This document shows, in pieces, positions 39,059-50,323 of a stretch of 64,000 nt of DNA. A model generated the notes under the pieces. The model made no database searches. It saw nothing but the letters and a program-made list of their open reading frames with translations, and was not told the origin of the DNA. The first letter of the stretch is position 1; every line of letters starts with the position of its first letter. Position numbers and translations under genes: made by a program. This DNA is from Urechis unicinctus (lineage: Eukaryota; Annelida; Polychaeta; Xenopneusta; Urechidae). The stretch spans positions 35,350,649 to 35,414,648 of the forward strand of contig CM067354.1 in the NCBI GenBank assembly GCA_034190875.2, in the 5' to 3' direction.

Positions 39059-40945
39059 TCAGTGTCGTTTCCTGACGACCAATCACAGTTGTTTTAACGA
39101 TGTAATGTCACGCCAGCGGTATGTATATTCATTCTAAACCCGAATAATGGTCAATCTTGCCTCTCACCTGATTGTCAATTGATGTATATTTATTACAGCG
39201 CATGGAATAGATTATATGCACGATACCGTCCATGCTGAACGATCTTGTGCCTTATAGTCTGAAGAGGCTGTAAGTTATGATCTTAAATCCCTTTTCCATT
39301 GAGCTCTTTCTTGTTTGTTTGGTATTTTGGTATGCCAGGGAATTCTGGGATAGACATTAAGGCAGTTACGTCTCCGAGTAATATGAATTCGGAAAAGCAT
39401 ACACGCTATTGAAATACAATGCATGCTATGTCGCCATTAAAATATAACTGCTGCACTGTCATGCTCAGCTGATCGATTATGCGTCCTTTACACTATTAGA
39501 GTTTTTTCCCAGAAATAATTAAATACAGTAGAAAACACAAACACGCGTCATTAAAGGATCGTTAGTTACGCTAACTACATGGTAGCAAGATTTTGGATTA
39601 TCGTTGTCAGTATATCACTGTGCGTAAATGAAGTTGGATGCATGTTGTTGTTGTGGGACATTGCTTCAACGCACAGTGACTTATATCAATTACGGAGGAA
39701 TGGTAGCAGCTAACGATGAGCTGTGGGTGTGTCATGTATAGGCGGAAAAGTAATTGTTTTTGTCAGTGCTATTATTTGCTATTTTGTCATTAGTGAAAAG
39801 AAGAAAAATCAAAGAGTTGGCAATTTACTCTTGCAATTAATAATGACACTCTAAACCAATTAAATATCCTTGCAATGATCGACATATCGGTTTTGTTGGG
39901 GCAATTATTCTGAAACCAAGTCATTGTTAAGGAGAAAGGAAAGCGGCATTAAAGCAAAGCGGCATTAAACTAAACGGTTGTTCAAATCGACGCTATTATA
40001 TCCGTTATTCTAGACAGACCAATCGCACAATATGACTGAATATTACATTATATGCAGAGGCCATGATGCTGGGAGTCATTTATTGTCGAAAGACTACCCA
40101 ACCCATAAATACCATGAAGCATTCTTGTTAAGCAGTGGCATTTTGGATTATGTTAGTCTACATAATCAGTAACAGGTTTGTTAAGCAACAGGTCCCTATT
40201 AATTGCCAATAATGCTGCCCAGACCACAATGTGACTCCTGAATATGTCGCTTTGTCGATATATATTTCGGATAGGCTACTTTGTGCGTGTGTGAAAGGTG
40301 TAATCGGATAAGTAGGTCGAGCGGCTGGACCTACAAAACAACGACCCTAAACTGAAATTTAACCTGCGTTTAAAATTCCATACAGCACAGCCTGAAGTAA
40401 AGCACGCCTGTAATGGGGATAATCGTTAAAAACAAACAAACAAATATGCTCAACGCTTCTCTATAATTACACTACGTTGTGTTCACACGAAAATTTCGTG
40501 ATTTCCTGCACAAGCATCCCTGTTTTTGGTTTAACGGTTATGGAAAATAATGATGTAATCAAGGGCGCATTAGAGCCGAAAGACCTTCAAAAGGATTCAT
40601 CGCCATGCTCGTATTGTTTAACGAAATATTGCGCAGTTCTCTATTGGCCACATTGCTTGCAACATTAGATTCAACGAATGGATTTATGGCAATGTCACTT
40701 AACATGCTATTCAAATGTTTCAATGGCCTCTTTAATGGTAGACCACATCAAAATCTGCATGTTTAATGCATTCACTGCGATTGCACTGCAAACAAGTGCA
40801 CTAGGTAGAACAGTGTTTGTTTGTAAGGCTTTTAGTTGTTCCAAAGGACATTTCAGACAAGCTGGATTGATTGATTGTATATTTACTCCGCAATATGAGA
40901 CAAGCTTTCCAGCTGGCTTTTAGTGAGATTATTTATATATGTCCT
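39059..40945. other. No recognisable gene before the assembly gap
   Basis: Short frames at 40477-40668 and 40678-40923 have no recognised domain. It ends at the run of N. Confidence 0.45.
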
Positions 40946-41045
40946 NNNNNNNNNNNNNNNNNNNNNNNNNNNNNNNNNNNNNNNNNNNNNNNNNNNNNNN
41001 NNNNNNNNNNNNNNNNNNNNNNNNNNNNNNNNNNNNNNNNNNNNN
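40946..41045. other. Assembly gap (100 N)
   Basis: Exactly 100 N, the usual placeholder for a gap of unknown size. The PHD-finger gene to its right is cut by it. Confidence 0.99.
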
Positions 41046-42640
41046 ACCCAGACGACATTCCGGATGACCTTCCAGATGATTTGTGTCAACTTGACACGTA
41101 CATCGAACATCTGGCAGCCGATATAGTGGACCGGGTTTGGCAAGAAACATCGCCTGATGATATTCACCGGGCAAGGGAGAGCTACCGGGCGCATCGCTCC
41201 AACAGAGACTCAACTGCTGCTTACCTTTTCTGCCGATGTCATACTGGTGAGACTTGAGGGACTACAATACGATTGATAAATGCTTCTCTACTGCTCATGA
41301 AGCATTGGTATTTATGTAATTCCACCTTCTACAGAAAAGGAAGAGACCCTCGTTCAGTGCTGCAACTCAACGTGCCCATTTGTATGGTTGCACTTGTCAT
41401 GTCTTGAGCACCCACTTGTCAGTGCCCCACCACAGGACGAGGACTGGTATTGCAGTGAGGCCTGCGAGAGTGCCGATGGTTTCATCTACTGCACCTGTCA
41501 GAGTCGGCTGTCTCTTGACTTTGGTATGGTGCAATGCACCATGAAGGAAGGCTGCCACCGCTATGGGTGGTACCACCCTTCTTGCCTGGGCAAAGACGGA
41601 GTGGATGTGTTACCTGGTGAGTGTAACTAATTTTTAAAGTTTCTGTAATGGGAATAAGACAATTACAAATAGGATTATGGGTCGCACCACTGACAGCTTG
41701 AATGGTTGACATGTTACAGAAAATTGGTTCTGCAGTGACCAATGCAGCCTGGCTGAGCAGGAAGATGATGGTGTTTTGCAACACAACCTGGCATTACTCT
41801 GGTCAGGACTAAACCTCGCTGTACGTCGCAGTGCAGTGCGAGAAGGAGATGGGGAGGGGATGCTGACGTACTGGCGACTAGACATGCTCCAGTTCTGGGA
41901 GTCAAACCACCCACGATACCTGCGGATAAGCCACACACTCCTGGCCTGCAGAATATTTTGTTTATGAGTATCAATCTTGTTGGTGTCCTTAAAGAAGTAG
42001 GCAGTCAATTATGGTGTTGATAATGCAGATACAGGCGGATTTCTGTCTCCTGCTGTGGCCCACGAGATCACTTGGAACCGCACAGTTAACAGCAGCGGTA
42101 GGGACTCAGGAAACATTGGACTGGATCAGATGAATGAATTTTTGAACAACGAATTCAAAGGTAAGTACTCAAGAAAAGCACTGACACAACAGTATGAATT
42201 AATTTCCATTAATTACAACAAAGAAAATTAATGCAATGGGATAATAGAGTCAATCCCACATTATCTAATCATCATACACTTGGTCAATGTGCAGGGATGA
42301 TCAAGCATTGTCACGGCCGCTACATCCCCATTCAGGTACAAAGATGCAGCCAAATGATCGGACCCATTAAACGTAAGCTGGAGAGGCTTTTCCTGGTGTG
42401 TCCGGGTGAAGCACAGCACAGGAAAGGCGGCCCCAAGTACCGTGAGGATATTGCCAGCTTCCTGCGAGAGTACGCCAGTGATGGCCTGTTTGATTACTGC
42501 CCACCACGCAGCCATTCCGCCTTTCCCAACTTTGCACGGGGAACTGGAAAGCTTCAAGATCCTGTGCATCTTGGAGAACGGCTGAAAGAGCTGAGCAGAT
42601 GGACAATTACCGGAAACTGGAAGCTTTTGAGAGCTCCTAG
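41046..42640 (+). CDS. Double PHD-finger protein, repeat-associated family (5' end in gap)
   Basis: Five exons fit GT..AG phases: 41046-41246, 41335-41616, 41720-41959 (weak donor GTTTAT), 42029-42160 and 42295-42640. Exons 1-2 encode a first PHD-like finger (CRCHTG ... VQCCNSTCPFVWLHLSC ... WYCSEAC). Exons 2-3 encode a second (CTCQSR ... VQCTMKEGCHRYGWYHPSC ... WFCSDQC). After the fingers come LNLAVRRSAVREGDGEGML, a YWRLDMLQFW word, WNRTVNSSGRDSGN and QRCSQMIGPIKRKLE, an order I know from a repetitive cnidarian/echinoderm/mollusc family. PHD fingers usually read histone H3 tails; the rest has no known function. One base appears missing near 42597: in one frame the end reads through TIT, in the next it ends at TAG 42638-42640. 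This may be a sequencing error or an early lesion. The 5' end is lost in the N gap. Confidence 0.65.
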
Positions 42641-42721
42641 TGTTTATAGCCATTTGAGCCTCTAGTGGCTCTTGCTACAACCTTGTACAGCATTGACTCA
42701 CGCAGTGGCACCTCTTCAAAC

Positions 42722-42831
42722 GGCTCTTTTTAGAGCCACCTTGTCTTCACATGGCTCTTTTCAGAGCCACCCTCTTCACATGGCTCTTTTTAGAGCCACC
42801 TTGTCTTCACATGGCTCTTTTCAGAGCCACC
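42722..42831 (+). promoter_or_regulatory. Four tandem histone-type 3' stem-loops
   Basis: Four hairpins lie at 42722-42740, 42753-42771, 42782-42800 and 42813-42831. Each is GGCTCTTTTYAGAGCCACC, or the TTTTTA-loop variant: a 6-bp stem GGCTCT/AGAGCC with a four-base loop and the following ACC. This is the metazoan replication-dependent histone mRNA stem-loop bound by SLBP. The loops alternate T-type and C-type, so the array is two 60-bp dimers. No histone coding sequence lies nearby; the first hairpin starts 82 bp after the stop of the PHD-finger gene. A purine-rich downstream element (CAAGAAAGA type) was not found. Confidence 0.8.
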
Positions 42832-43364
42832 CCTCCTGTTTATTTGTGTCTATTATTGTCTATATTTATGTTCCTACCAAGCCTTTGATTTGATTTAGTA
42901 CTTGGCAAAAACTATATGCCCTGTCAATGCTGTAGGTGTCCAGTAGTGGCTGCTAGCTAGTAGTGTCCCTCAATAATGTCATGTTATGGCCTATGCATTT
43001 TCTGCAAATTAGGTAGTTTAAAGGCAATAACTTAAGACATGAAATTGGACAAATATGCTGATGATTACGCGTGTTCATAAGTTCACTGCGGATATCTACA
43101 TGGGTACACTCAACATATACCAACTCATTAGGTACTACCCATGCATGGTATGGCTTCAACAAATTGCAAGATGGGTATTTTTTAAGATATTGGGGGTTGG
43201 TAAATAGATTTTGATGTCTGTATGGTTGTTCAATATAACATGTGCCATTGAGGCTGGTAATATTGGAGCAAAAAGCAGAATCGCAAAGCAACATAAGCAT
43301 CTTCCAAATAGAAGAGGAGGCTCTGAAAAGAACCGTGTGAAGTCACCGGAGGCTTAATCACAAA
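42832..43364. other. No recognisable gene
   Basis: Spacer between the stem-loop array and the RecQ-like exon. The 115-codon minus frame at 42953-43300 has no recognised motif. Confidence 0.4.
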
Positions 43365-43591
43365 TTAAGCAGCACCCAGGGGCACCACAACAACTGTGAT
43401 GTCGCTGTCATAAACAGTTGCCATTTTCAGGGTCCTCAACACGAATTCGCGGATGCAAGTTTTCGTGACGAGAAACCGAGCCATTTCCTCGTCGATCTTC
43501 AGCGTGGAGTAAGGTGGGGTATGCAGGATGGCCTTGCCGGGCCGTCCGTCACGAGCGCAGCGCCCTACTTCTTGCCAATACATCAGAATTT
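43365..43591 (-). CDS. RecQ-like helicase, single C-terminal exon (partial)
   Basis: After a minus-strand acceptor (TATAAACAG, ending at 43592) the frame reads YWQEVGRCARDGRPGKA, the helicase motif VI region of RecQ-family SF2 helicases (QxxGRxxRDG; arginine finger). Next come KTCIREFVL and a hydrophobic end with stop at 43365-43367. The KTCIR word matches the 'CIR' start of the zinc-binding region in RecQ-like proteins, but the remaining cysteines are absent. No upstream helicase exons were seen before 43900, where the transposon begins, so the gene is interrupted or this is an orphan exon. Confidence 0.6.
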
Positions 43592-44335
43592 CTGTTTATA
43601 GTACATATATCACTGCACCATACTATCATGTTAAGTTCAAAACTCAGAGGTCAAATTTTTTTAATTTTTTTTTGTAAAACAGATATTGTTTTGTATGTCA
43701 AATATAATGTAATTCGCTGTAATTTTCTGTAGAACCAAAATATTATCAAAAACGCATAATTCCCATTGGCTTAACATGAGGATCTTAAATCCGCCTTACT
43801 CAGAAATTTACACCAGTGACCCATACTTTTTTCATTTTATATTTCGTTAGCTTTATATACGAGCTTACTCTCTGCAAAAAATTGAATTTAGAACTGTCGC
43901 AATGGGAGACCGCGTTGCGGTTTTCTCCGAGAGGTGGCAGCACAGAACAATGCGGTCCCAAGCTCGACCGGAAGTTATCAGCTTATGCGCTTACTTCATG
44001 GTTTACGCGTAAATTTTATGTGATTCGTTTCCATTTTGTTTTACTTCGACGAATAAAATTTCTCGCTCTACGTCACGCGGTCATGAGATATTTGATGGTG
44101 ACGACATTTAGGGTAAAGCTGTCACTGTCAATGCACTGTGCGTAACGGACGAGCATCTCCGAAACGCTGTGAAACGAGCCGGCCGGCGACGGTCAACTGG
44201 CCAAGTCGAGATCAAAGAGACCCAGCTATGTCGTTTTCTTGGCTTTATAAATACAATTAATCCATTAAGATGCCCAGTTCCTCTGCTGACCTTAGAAATC
44301 TCTCTGCAAGTACTGTGATATTTCTATGAAAGAGA

Positions 44336-45887
44336 ATGCCATCGACTCTTTGTTGTGTGCCAATGTGCTCAGACAGTGGAGGGCATGCTTTCTCAACCAA
44401 ACCGGCGTTGAGAAATCAGTGGCTGAGGAGTATTCGGCGGAAAGATTGGAAACCAACCAAGTCTAGCGTTGTTTGCTGTCAACATTTCAAAGAAACTGAC
44501 TACATCCAATCCACTTATTATGGTAAGATAATGTGTGTATTGCATGGTTGACTTAACCTGGTACTGTGTGATTATCGGGTGATACTAAATTTGAAACCGA
44601 TTATTTAATAAAAACATGGACCTGATTTCACATAAGTTTATTGGAAACGAATTCGTTGACAATAGCAGTTTTCCATTTTAGGATTCAAGCCCCTATCCCG
44701 TCGACTAAACAGAGGAGCAGTTCCCAGCCAATTTGCATGGACAAAGACATTGAGTCCCTCTGCCTGTGACAGAAGAATGGCCAGCAGTTCTCACCTCCTG
44801 AAACTTGAGCCAACCTGCTGTGCAGATCCTGGTGTTGCATTGGAAGTAGAGGTAGGCTGGTGGGGCTAACTATTGATTTGTATGGGATGTAAACTTTGTT
44901 TTGTGGCTCATTTATTTATCATAAATGTTTCAATTCATTATGTTGTTTTTAACAGATTGAAACAACCATAGCGGATGTGACAGAGATGCTGGTGGATACC
45001 GTCCCAACTGGTCCAGCTCCCTAACATTCCAGCAGCACCCAGACCAAGTCTACACCTCCATTCTGCATTGACAATTTCATCAAGAATCAAGAGGTCATCC
45101 ACTTCTACACAGGTCTTATCCCAAGTTTGAGTTTGTGCTCTCAACATTGGGTCCTGCAGCTAATGAACTTCAATATCTGCATGGCCAAGTAGTGCAAATG
45201 AGTGTGCGTGACCAGTTCTTTATGACATTGATCAGATTGCGTCGACACACAAAACACTTTGAAATGTCGACACTCTTTGGTGTCTCGGAGCACTGTGTCC
45301 AGAACGTTTGGTTCACATGGATTAAGTTCATGTCACTTCAATGGGGTGAACTGAACTTATGGCCAAGTGGGGAATTGGTTCGCTATTACGCCCCAACTGA
45401 TTTCAAGCACAAATTCCCAAGTACTAGGGTAGTTTTAGATGGGGCCGAATGTCCAGTCACTAAGCCCAAGGCACCACTGGCCCAGCAGGCCACTTTTTCT
45501 ACGTACAAGAACCGTAACACAGTGAAGGTGGTGGTGGGAGCTACACCAGGAGGCCTTGTATCCTATGTGTCTCCCTCTTATGGCGGCGCAACCAGTGACA
45601 GGCAGGTGATGGAAAGGAGCAAACTACCCCAAATGTGTGACCAGGGTGACTCGGTAATGGCTGACAAGGGCTTATTTGCTCCCTAAGATGTCACCGTAAA
45701 TATACCAACCTTTTTCAGTAAGAAAAATCGGCTGACAGGGAAAGTGGTGCAGAGAGACAGGAAGATCTCCAGCAAGAGGGTGCACATTGAGCGGATAATA
45801 GGATTGGGAAAAACCTTCAGAATCTTGGTGGAACCTATGAACCATTGTGAGGTCCAGATTTCCTCTGACATGTTATATGTTATGTAA
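44336..45887 (+). pseudogene. THAP-domain DDE transposase (DDE_Tnp_4 type), broken
   Basis: Exon 1 (44336-44522, donor GTAAGA) and exon 2 (44682-44851, acceptor TTTTAG, donor GTAGGC) encode a THAP zinc finger: CCVPMC, then SVVCCQHF (the C-x2-H half), then LNRGAVPSQF. Exon 3 starts at 44956. The catalytic part shows the first Asp in VVLDGAECPV (family: LDxTE), the second in VMADKG, and the Glu in HIERIIG, the usual DDE order. Lesions: TAA at 45022-45024 in the linker, a one-base frame change at about 45114-45120, and TAA at 45684-45686 just after VMADKG; the frame then continues to a stop at 45885-45887. An AATAAA lies at about 46056. In the family the protein binds terminal repeats through THAP and cuts with the DDE core. 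Confidence 0.75.
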
Positions 45888-46272
45888 CTTTCGGCAGTGC
45901 ATCGTTTCAACAACCGCCTAAGGTGAAATGTAGTGTTTGTGAAGTATGACTCATTGACTGTGTATGTTTTTAAGTCTATCCCACTCAGGGTGTGATATTA
46001 TATGAATCATAAATAGTTGTCTTTTTATACCATGTGCCTTATAATGTAATCTATAATAAACCTACATGTGAATACTGTTGGAGAAAAAGTTGTTTTTTAC
46101 CCTATTCATGTTTGTTCCATTGAATAAGTGACTGGACTCTCAATAGGTTAATTATTATAAATCACTTAAAACACTTTTAAAGTTTCAAGAGTTTAATATG
46201 CATTCCACCACATACAATATGCAGGTAAATAATTCCTTAAAGAAAAAAGAAAACCGTGCACAAGAATACTCA

Positions 46273-48327
46273 TTAACAGAAATTGTGGAAAAACATTGAA
46301 TCAAGTACAGCATCTTTAAAATAGTCCCTGAAAAACACCTTCAACTTTGAAATCATAGTAGTAATAAAGTCATTATCACCGGCAATTTGAACAATCTCCA
46401 TACTCAGAGACGTAAACACCACAAGATGACAACGTTGACTGTTCGTGCAAAACATCTGGCCCTGAATTTGGAAATTATAGTCATGTTGACTGTTAAGGGT
46501 CAGCTGGTCGTTCTCACTGACCAGGTATGGCACTGAGACAGTAGTGACAGGTTTGTCCCTGGTACTGTAGGGGCACTTGACCTCAACAATCAAGTCATCG
46601 GACAAAATCCCATCTGGTGAGCATGCGAGGTAGGGGTGAGTTTGGGACACTATGATCCCACATGGCTTGACTTCGGTCCCAGTCAACTCTGCATATTTCC
46701 TCAGAGCCACAGGCTCATTACGTATACCGTGGTCAATGGCTTTGGCCCGAATCTGATTGACACGGGTAAGCAACTTCGCCATACGGACCATGTCAGTTTT
46801 GCCTGTGGCTTTGCATATCCTGCCAAACTGGGAGGACTGCAGTCTCTTACACCTTTCTGTGTGCCAAGCTTTGTTACTGGCTTGTCCCAGAGTTGTATCC
46901 CTCACCTCTTGACACTGAGCTTCTGTGATGTGGGTGATGCCTTCATGTTGAAGGAATTCATCCTGAGGAGGAAGTTTAAAGAAGTCATGGTCATTGGCAA
47001 TGGCATATTGGTTTGCTGGGGGGAAGAGCTGCAGGATTGGCATCCGGCAGGAGGATGTGGAGGCGAAGCTAATGCACTTGTTCCTGAAGGATGAGGGGAA
47101 GTCTGGCATAGAGCGGTAGCTGTATGGCCTGGGGTCAAAGTCGCCATTACAAGAAGTTGCTGACCTCAGTTTCAGGTTCTGAGCCTTGACAGGCGATCCC
47201 TTAAACTTTTTTGTCTGATGGAAGGTCTGGAGCTTCTGTGTGCAACTTTCCTCAAGTGTAAGGCTACCAGACACTTTAAAATCCACAAGTGCACACAGCA
47301 CAGCGCACACATGCTTACAGTGTGCCTCTGGGCCCATCCCCGCACCACAATCACACTGGCACTCATTGATGACGCCATGGATGTCAAGTACCACATCAAC
47401 CTCATACTCCACTGATTTCTTCATCTGTGCACGGCACCGAGCTCTGATGAAGACTTGGTTAGAGTCCAAGTCAGAGGTAGCTCGCAGGGAACGGAGGAAT
47501 CCTTCAGCGTATAATCCCTTTGCATCTTTGGTAAGCTCTTTGTTGAGCGAGCGGAGATAGGCAATCACCTGGGCCATATCAAAGTAGGGGAGCAGGGTGT
47601 CTGTGTTGATATCCCTATACCTGATAATACACAAAAACAATAAACTTAAAATACACAAGCATAATTGACTTGACTCACGTTTTACTCCAACAAATGCAGA
47701 CATGATGTGATAAAATTCTTACAGCTTATCATTCATAATTGATAATTAATCACTAACAAAAATACATTGGCATCAACAAGAAAGGCTGCAAACAATTAAT
47801 CAGTATATTACATTGCTCCTTCAGGGGTTTTGATGTGGTATTCCTGTCCCACATCTTCTACTCCATTGAAGTTCTTATTTCGGTCATAAGCTTCAAGCCT
47901 GAGGAAAAGATGGCAACACCTTCAATAAACCACAACCGTATTGACTGGGATATACAAGTGGCGATAACAAGCAGTTTTCTAATAATCCCCATACCCAGGC
48001 CTCTCCTTGTATTTAACCAAGTAGACTAGAAGGGTTGGGGTCGGAGTAGGAAACGGTAACCCAGTGTTCTGGACATTTAAATAACAACAGCGTCAGATTA
48101 TCTGATCGAAGAGGGGACGAAATAGTATAAAAACAATTATTAAGAAAAAGGACAGGGTTATTACAGGGAAGGAATTGGGTCATCCCAACGTAAACAAAAA
48201 ATCTACGGAACCTTGCCAAAGAAACTCACCTTTCAATAAGTTCAATTTTTCGCCCGCTCAGCTTCGCATTTCGCTTCTTCAACTCTACTTTCAATTGCTG
48301 TAAGGTCAGACGACCGTACTTATCCAT
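46273..48327 (-). CDS. SAP-SWIM-YqaJ nuclease of the ISL2EU transposon
   Basis: Four minus-strand exons: 48230-48327 (ATG start, donor GTGAGT), 47812-47898 (acceptor TTTTCCTCAG, donor GTAATA), 47679-47717 (acceptor GTAAG, weak; donor GTGAGT) and 46273-47620 (acceptor TTATCAG). Phases match at all junctions and give 524 codons with no internal stop. Exons 1-2 form a SAP-like DNA-binding helix pair (LTLQQLKVELKKRN then GRKIELIERLEAYDRN). Exon 4 has a SWIM zinc finger (CQCDCGAGMGPEAHCKHVC), then a YqaJ/lambda-exonuclease fold: RLQSSQFGRI, GIRNEPVALRKY, YLACSPDGIL (metal Asp), IVEVKCPYS (E-x-K) and YNFQIQGQMFCT. It probably resects DNA 5' to 3' or aids recombination during transposition. The small third exon is the least certain. 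Unlike the transposase, it looks intact. Confidence 0.8.
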
Positions 48328-48497
48328 CAGTGATGATTTGCTCCAATGTTATCAACGATTTAACTCGAAAGGTTTCAATCCAAAAAACGATGTCGCGCAG
48401 CCTTTTATGGTAAACAGTGTATATCTGAATACCGGAGCGGGCGAGGGACCGCATTGCTCCGTGGCGCCGCGTAGCGGATTAAAACTCGAGGTCTCTC

Positions 48498-50052
48498 AAT
48501 GTCTTTAAATAGGGTTCGCGTAGTGCGGTCTTGTCTATGTTCTAAGCGGCTTATGTTGTGCAATCTCGCAGCCATATTGGAATTAAGTCGGAAAAGTGAA
48601 TTATTCCTACTGACAAGTTGCGGCGATTCCTGATTGCTTATTAAATTGGACTTGTTAAATATAGTTGACATCGTGAAGGTAAGGTTTTATCATACAATTT
48701 CTATGTAGAAAATGCCCACTTCTAGCTGCGCAGTACGGTAATCAGGTAATAGCACGGCTAGCCCACTTCGAGAACCAAGAGGGAGCTCCACTAGGTTCAT
48801 AAGAGCTACCTCAAGTGATTGACTCAAAACGTTCAGTTTATTAATGCAAAACAGCTGTTGTGACGCTCACAGATTTATTTGAAGGGCTGGAGATCAAGTA
48901 AACTTTGTGAATATTGTTACATGCATATCAATTATGCACATGTATTAGTTAGTTACCTAATTGCATTGAAACATTTGAAGTCAACGATCGCGGACGCTGC
49001 CTGCCTCGCGGAGTCGCAATGAGCGGTGCTCGCGCCAGGTAAGAGTTTTCCCGAATTCACCTTTGACTCCGCTCAGCGGCGCATGCGCAGTCGGAACTCC
49101 GAACTGGTCTATACCGCTTGGTGTGAGCTTAGGCCGGGAAAATCAATCACGAGACAAGGGAACACAGATCGTACCGTTATTCCTAGACTGAATTGTGGTT
49201 TGGCGCCAGAACTAAGATGGAGCGCAGCAGTATCTCCCGTACTTGGTTTGACAGAGCTAGACATACCCTACAACTAGCCCAATAGACCAACGTCAGGTTT
49301 TATCACATAAGAGGAAGTGCATGCAGCACTACCCATAATTAGTTCGAAAGAGCTACCTACAACACCTAAACAAGGTAAGCAATCTGCACGACGGGTTATG
49401 TTCCCATCCGCACAACGGGTTTATGTATATATTTTTTCAGGATGACGATATTTCCACCCGGGATTTCCAACCGATCGTTGACAATGCAAATGCAATCGAT
49501 AATCCCTAGTGTGACGCGCCGAGAATCTACGGCATTCTTGTCACAGGCGCCAACCTATCTGATTTCTGATGATTGATCATCCAAGCCGCATTCCCCATTT
49601 TCACATCGTAGGACGGGTTATACATTTACATAATATCTTGTACGACGGGGTATGCTTTTTGCCATTTTCACCTTGTATGACGGGTTATACATTTGTTTAA
49701 CACATCGTACGGCGGGGTATTGTCTCACCTGCCTTGCGTTGCGCACAAGCTGTCATTTTTAGCATCAGACCTGCGTTCTTCGCAAGCTGTGCACAGCGGG
49801 GTTGGGCTGCTCAAATGCCACCTATCGCCAATGCGTCGACTGTGAGCCTATGTAAAACAGCGCCCTCTGAACTCCCCTGTGGTGAAATGTAAACAAAAAG
49901 CACGTGTATCCGGCGGCTCGTACAGTTTACGATTGGCAGTGAAGTGGGTCGCAGCACCTTCCCTATAGCATAGCGCGTAAACAGGGTCGCTGTCAACCGT
50001 CTCCGCCGATATTACGGATTGATAAACCACGTGCAAATGAATAATATTGCAT
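48498..50052. other. Non-coding, with GACGGGTTAT repeats
   Basis: No gene was recognised. The word ACGACGGGTTAT or close variants occurs six times between 49388 and 49720, mostly followed by ACATTT-like DNA. A GC-richer patch lies at about 48990-49140. Short frames there lack motifs. Confidence 0.5.
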
Positions 50053-50239
50053 GCATGCATGCATACATACATACATACATACATACATACATACATACAT
50101 ACATACATACATACATACATACATACATACATACATACATACATACATACATACATACATACATACATACATACATACATACATACATACATACATACAT
50201 ACATACATACATACATACATACATACATACATACATACA

Positions 50240-50283
<44 letters not shown>
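50053..50283 (+). repeat. (ATAC)n then (TTAC)n microsatellite
   Basis: About 190 bp of perfect ATAC tetranucleotides switch at about 50242 to TTAC tetranucleotides for about 40 bp. Open frames in all phases are repeat artefacts. Confidence 0.97.
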
Positions 50284-50300
50284 CACGGCATAGCTAGTTT

Positions 50301-50323
50301 GAGTTAGCCCTCTTAACGTAGCT
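50301..50323 (+). repeat. Isolated end of the MITE-like family
   Basis: GAGTTAGCCCTCTTAACGTAGCT matches the right terminal repeat of the element at 51234-51626 (GAGTGAACCCTCTTAGCGAAGCT). The body of this copy was not found; the tetranucleotide array lies immediately to the left. Confidence 0.5.

Larger units (their letters stand above)
43901..48497. mobile_element. ISL2EU/IS4EU-type DNA transposon
   Basis: Two genes in convergent, tail-to-tail order, a THAP-DDE transposase (plus) and a YqaJ-family nuclease (minus), are the established gene content of ISL2EU/IS4EU transposons. Imperfect terminal inverted repeats flank them: about 43904-43971 on the left (GGAGACC ... ACAATGCGGTCCC ... CGACCGGA) against about 48432-48497 on the right (reverse complement GAGAGACC ... 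GCAATGCGGTCCC ... GCTCCGG). The exact outer ends and target-site duplication could not be fixed, because the right repeat also aligns a little further out. The transposase is broken, so this copy is not autonomous. Confidence 0.7.

Noticed and set aside
42661-42721. Extra GAGCC...GGCTC hairpin before the histone-type array
   Set aside because: GAGCCTCTAGTGGCTC has a 5-bp stem and the wrong loop; it does not meet the histone stem-loop consensus.
46636-47094. 152-codon plus-strand frame
   Set aside because: It is the antisense shadow of the YqaJ nuclease exon, which has clear motifs on the minus strand.
50019-50307. Overlapping His-Thr-Tyr-Ile and Met-Tyr-Val-Cys frames
   Set aside because: All reading phases of an (ATAC)n array are open; there is no coding signal.
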